Assembly: GCA_019843655.1 (NCBI GenBank)
Contig: JACDQD010000102.1
Span: 5,775,501-5,839,500, forward strand
Reading direction: 5' to 3'
Source of the DNA: Lethocerus indicus
Lineage: Eukaryota; Arthropoda; Insecta; Hemiptera; Belostomatidae
DNA length: 64,000 nt
Made by a program: the position numbers and the translations under genes. Under the pieces are notes generated by a model, which saw only the letters and a program-made list of their open reading frames with translations, had not been told where the DNA came from and did no database searches. Each line of letters starts with the position of its first letter. Within the stretch, counting starts at the first letter, position 1. Positions 63,852-64,000 of the stretch are shown piece after piece.

Positions 63852-64000
63852 GCGGGGCCGGCGAGCCGTTTGACAACTGGGACGGCGGGGACAATGGCCG
63901 AGGCCGGTCCGGTTAAAACTTACTGGCGTCGGTGGCGGGGACCGGGCCCGGGCCGGCCTCTAACGGTGCCCGAGCCCCACCAGCCGAGCGCCCACCTCCC

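Larger units (their letters stand above)
57843..64000. other. Distal non-coding DNA
   Basis: AT-rich DNA with a SINE-like remnant (58083-58133), TA-rich repeat (58659-58706), GC-rich patches at about 59940-60120 and 62260-62410, and a GC-rich end from about 63700. Several good acceptor-like tracts (ending at 58404 and 58811) are followed by frames without a convincing donor. The open frame 61103-61564 is the longest on the plus strand here but shows no motif. No gene is supported. Confidence 0.45.

Overview
The window looks like one stretch of an arthropod, probably insect, nuclear genome. It is AT-rich, with CpG left undepleted in many GC-rich patches, very long introns, dinucleotide microsatellites, the tail of a Jockey-type LINE and two decayed tRNA-like SINE remnants. 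There is no operon, no Shine-Dalgarno-led gene, no rRNA, no CRISPR array and no convincing tRNA. Nearly all long open frames are chance frames in non-coding DNA; the real coding signal sits in short exons.

Main content: a plus-strand, multi-exon gene runs through at least 4.0-33.6 kb and probably continues on both sides. I assembled it by hand from splice sites and reading-frame phase. The exons are 3055-3142 (tentative), 4042-4134, 5687-5820, 23329-23394, 24857-25049, a 27-nt microexon at 30349-30375, and 33419-33597. Each junction from one exon to the next has matching phase. The joined product is rich in Ser, Pro and Arg and looks disordered. It carries basophilic-kinase-like motifs (RSRT, RRLS, RSSS), many SP/TP sites and a six-alanine run. 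No catalytic domain is visible and I cannot name the family. A gene of this kind with 17-22 kb introns would suit a regulatory or scaffold protein, but that is inference.

Two ATG-containing segments ending in good donors (7683-7728 and 51442-51513) could be alternative first exons. A Cys-containing open segment at 57716-57842 and a short one at 55522-55561 could be further exons of the same gene; these are weaker.

Region by region: 1-3054 is a CT microsatellite, a GC-rich patch and featureless AT-rich DNA. 3055-5820 holds the first exon cluster. 5821-23328 is a 17.5-kb intron with several CpG-rich islands. 23329-25049 holds two exons with a LINE tail in the intron between them. 25050-33597 holds the microexon and the last well-supported exon. 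33598-57715 is mostly empty, with palindromes, a SINE remnant, GA/CA/TA repeats and a possible internal promoter exon. 57716-64000 has one candidate exon, a second SINE-like remnant and a GC-rich end. I found no clear evidence of a previously undescribed system; the most interesting items are the hand-assembled gene, its microexon and its possible internal promoters.
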